From contig CABJAE010000011.1 in assembly GCA_902363535.1 (NCBI GenBank), positions 13,490 through 77,489 of the forward strand: a stretch of 64,000 nucleotides of DNA, written 5' to 3'. This document shows, piece by piece, positions 62,611 through 64,000 of this stretch; within the stretch, counting starts at the first letter, position 1, and the number at the start of each line of letters is the position of its first letter. Source of the DNA: Peptoniphilaceae bacterium. GTDB lineage: Bacteria > Bacillota > Clostridia > Tissierellales > Peptoniphilaceae. Made by a program: the position numbers and the translations under genes. Below the pieces are notes generated by a model that was not told the DNA's origin, ran no database searches, and was given only the letters and a program-made list of their open reading frames with translations.

Positions 62611-63729
62611 ATGCCCTATGCACTCATCGTGGCGGAGACCAACCCTCCGCACTACGGCCATACATACTTAATCCAACGCGCCAAAGAAAGCGGCTATGGC
62701 GTCGTGGTTTTAATGAGCGCCTCTTTTACGCAGCGGGGCCTGCCCGTTGTGACGGACAAGTTTACGCGGGCGAATGACCTTGTGAAAAACGGTGCCGATG
62801 TGGTGATTACCCATCCGGTGCAGTCGGCCACCTCCGGCGGCGAGTATTTTTCCCGCGGCGCCATGGCTGTGGCAAGTCGATTGCCTTTTATCGACGCCGT
62901 CTTTTGCGGCACGGAATTCGGCGACAGGGCGACTTTCGATGCCATTTACCGTTACGAAAAGACCGAAGCCTTTCACTCCCGCCTAAAAGCGGCCATGGAA
63001 AGCGGCACATCCTATGCCGCGGCGTACAAAGAGGCTTTGGAGGCGGAGGACAAATCTTGGCCTTCGGTGTTTCAGTCCAACGCCCTATTGGCTTACGGCT
63101 ACTATAAAAGCTTGAAGCAATTGGCACCGATGATTCCCCTCGTGATGGTTGAGCGTGCCCAAGACGGCGAGAAGATTTGCTCCGCATCGGCCATTCGTAC
63201 CATGAATGACCCCTATCAAATCAAGCATTTCTGTGCGGGATCTCCGCCTCAATACAAAGAATCGGAGTTGGTCGAATCCCTCTACCGCTTCTACCGCGGC
63301 CTGTGGCTCTCCTCTCCCCCGGACCTCACATCCTTTGCCGGCTACGAAATCGGACTGGACAAGCGAATCCGCGCCTGTTTGCGCGAAGCGAAGACCTATG
63401 ATGAATTTTTTGACCTGGTGAAGACTCGGCGCTATTCCCGCTGGCGCATCGCTCGTCTCATGCTCCACGCATCCCTCGGATTGGATAAGGCGTCCGTCGA
63501 GGCGGCCATGGCCCGTCAGCATACCTTTCAGGTCTTGGCATTTTCCGACGAAGGGAAAGACTATCTTCGCAAGGCGAAGGATTCGTCCGTTACCTTACTT
63601 ACCAATTTCAAACAAGTGAAAAAATGCTCTCTCGATGAAAGGCGGTTCTTGGCTTTCGAAGAAAAAGCCACAGACCTTTGGAGCGTCCTCACCTCCGGGG
63701 ATATGGGGCGGGACTTTCGAGGCTTTTGA
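62611..63729 (+). CDS. tmcAL: tRNA(Met) cytidine acetate ligase (TmcAL, YlbM-like)
   Basis: About 372 residues. The nucleotidyltransferase signature HxGH appears as NPPHYGH (family usually NPFHNGH), and SASAIR near residue 190 is the second motif. TmcAL forms acetyl-adenylate from acetate and ATP and acetylates C34 of elongator tRNA(Met). An ATG at 62593 is in frame, but the N-terminus aligns with family members from the ATG at 62611. YlbM-YlbN-L32 linkage is conserved; here ackA stands between tmcAL and yceD. It is somewhat shorter than the roughly 400 residues usual. Confidence 0.9.
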   Translation: MPYALIVAETNPPHYGHTYLIQRAKESGYGVVVLMSASFTQRGLPVVTDKFTRANDLVKNGADVVITHPVQSATSGGEYFSRGAMAVASRLPFIDAVFCGTEFGDRATFDAIYRYEKTEAFHSRLKAAMESGTSYAAAYKEALEAEDKSWPSVFQSNALLAYGYYKSLKQLAPMIPLVMVERAQDGEKICSASAIRTMNDPYQIKHFCAGSPPQYKESELVESLYRFYRGLWLSSPPDLTSFAGYEIGLDKRIRACLREAKTYDEFFDLVKTRRYSRWRIARLMLHASLGLDKASVEAAMARQHTFQVLAFSDEGKDYLRKAKDSSVTLLTNFKQVKKCSLDERRFLAFEEKATDLWSVLTSGDMGRDFRGF

Positions 63730-63734
63730 GCAAT

Positions 63735-63757
63735 AAAAAAACGGCGCGAGGCCGTTT
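63735..63757 (-). terminator. Terminator at the end of the IS transposase gene
   Basis: Leftward AAACGGC/GCCGTTT stem with a five-base loop, followed by seven T residues. It stops transposase transcription before tmcAL. Confidence 0.7.
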
Positions 63758-64000
63758 CAGACTGCAGACAAACTCCGAATAAATCTCGGGGTTTGTCTCT
63801 TTTTTATGTTGTCAATCCATTTTCTCCATAAATCAGCAAAAGAAGGGCCGCAGTCTCCCCTCTCCCGATCTCTTCGATCCATCATCAGTGCCAGTTTTTT
63901 CATGTTCATGCATGCAAAGGTCAGCACCGCTTTCAGGTCCATTTTCTTTCGTCCACGCTGGTTGGTGTAGCGAAGGCCATGGTATTCTTTGGCGCTGCCG
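63757..64000 (-). mobile_element. IS1182-type transposase, C-terminal end, cut by window edge
   Basis: The leftward frame runs to the window edge and ends at 63757. It contains YHGLRYTNQRGRKKMDLKAV and FACMNMKKLA, the characteristic C-terminal block of IS1182-family DDE transposases. Only about 80 codons are inside the window; the DDE residues and most of the element lie beyond it. The frame has no stop or shift in the visible part. The terminal inverted repeat was not identified. Confidence 0.85.
63766..63805 (+). terminator. Rightward terminator embedded in the transposase 3' coding end
   Basis: A 13-pair stem with one T-G pair (63766-63778 with 63786-63798) and a seven-base loop is followed on the plus strand by six T residues. 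It lies inside the last codons of the transposase gene and would stop tmcAL transcripts entering the element. Confidence 0.75.

Overview
The window is about 64 kb of a Bacillota (Firmicutes) chromosome with roughly balanced GC. The PolC polymerase, the rpsB-tsf-pyrH-frr-uppS-cdsA and rimP-nusA-rnpM-infB orders, RNase Y, TmcAL-YceD-L32, a class II aldolase/GlpX pair, rubrerythrin and an MEP isoprenoid pathway suggest an anaerobic Clostridia/Tissierellia-type organism, most plausibly of the Peptoniphilaceae. The genus is inference. No rRNA, tRNA or CRISPR array was seen.

Layout. 1-2300 (minus strand): the start of a truncated gene, a two-subunit ThrE-type exporter, a GIY-YIG protein and recX. 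2370-9232 (plus): an FHA/RodA/transpeptidase wall-growth set, then ispD-ispF, then a fructose-bisphosphate module (fba, fructose-6-phosphate aldolase-like, glpX). 9234-12365 (plus): rpmE, yqhQ-like, prmC, prfA. 12393-13039: monocistronic rubrerythrin. 13069-21050 (plus): miaB-mutS-mutL-miaA and a PLP enzyme, tightly overlapped. 21054-26136: a regulatory and accessory stretch with a solitary Mga/AtxA-like regulator, a divergent lexA/yneA-like SOS pair, about 1.2 kb of AT-richer DNA with an orphan AbrB-type gene and decayed coding fragments, and a Xer-type recombinase. 26173-59162 (minus): a very long housekeeping block read right to left: rpsB-tsf-pyrH-frr-uppS-cdsA-rseP-ispG-polC, then rimP-nusA-rnpM-infB-rbfA-nrnA-truB-ribF, rpsO-pnp, dut, ftsK-rimO-pgsA-cinA-recA, an SbcD-like nuclease with an SbcC/Rad50-like ATPase split over separate genes, and rny. 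59197-64000: an M29 aminopeptidase, rpmF-yceD, ackA, tmcAL, and the end of an IS1182-type insertion sequence.

The most interesting candidate system is the recA-linked Mre11/Rad50-like operon (27892-31208). The ATPase is divided into a Walker A/coiled-coil/CxxC half, a 79-residue coiled-coil protein and a signature/Walker B half, all translationally coupled to an SbcD-like nuclease. SOS control is visible in the DNA: LexA-type boxes lie at lexA, at the yneA-like gene and just upstream of ftsK, whose operon runs through recA into the split nuclease genes. A second notable point is an intrinsic terminator placed immediately before the rimP start, in the leader of the nusA operon, suggesting attenuation. 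Structured leaders precede rpsB and rpsO.

Starts were chosen by Shine-Dalgarno position and family N-termini, and several are TTG or GTG. Promoters and operators are pattern matches only. Names rest on recognised motifs and gene context, not on database searches.
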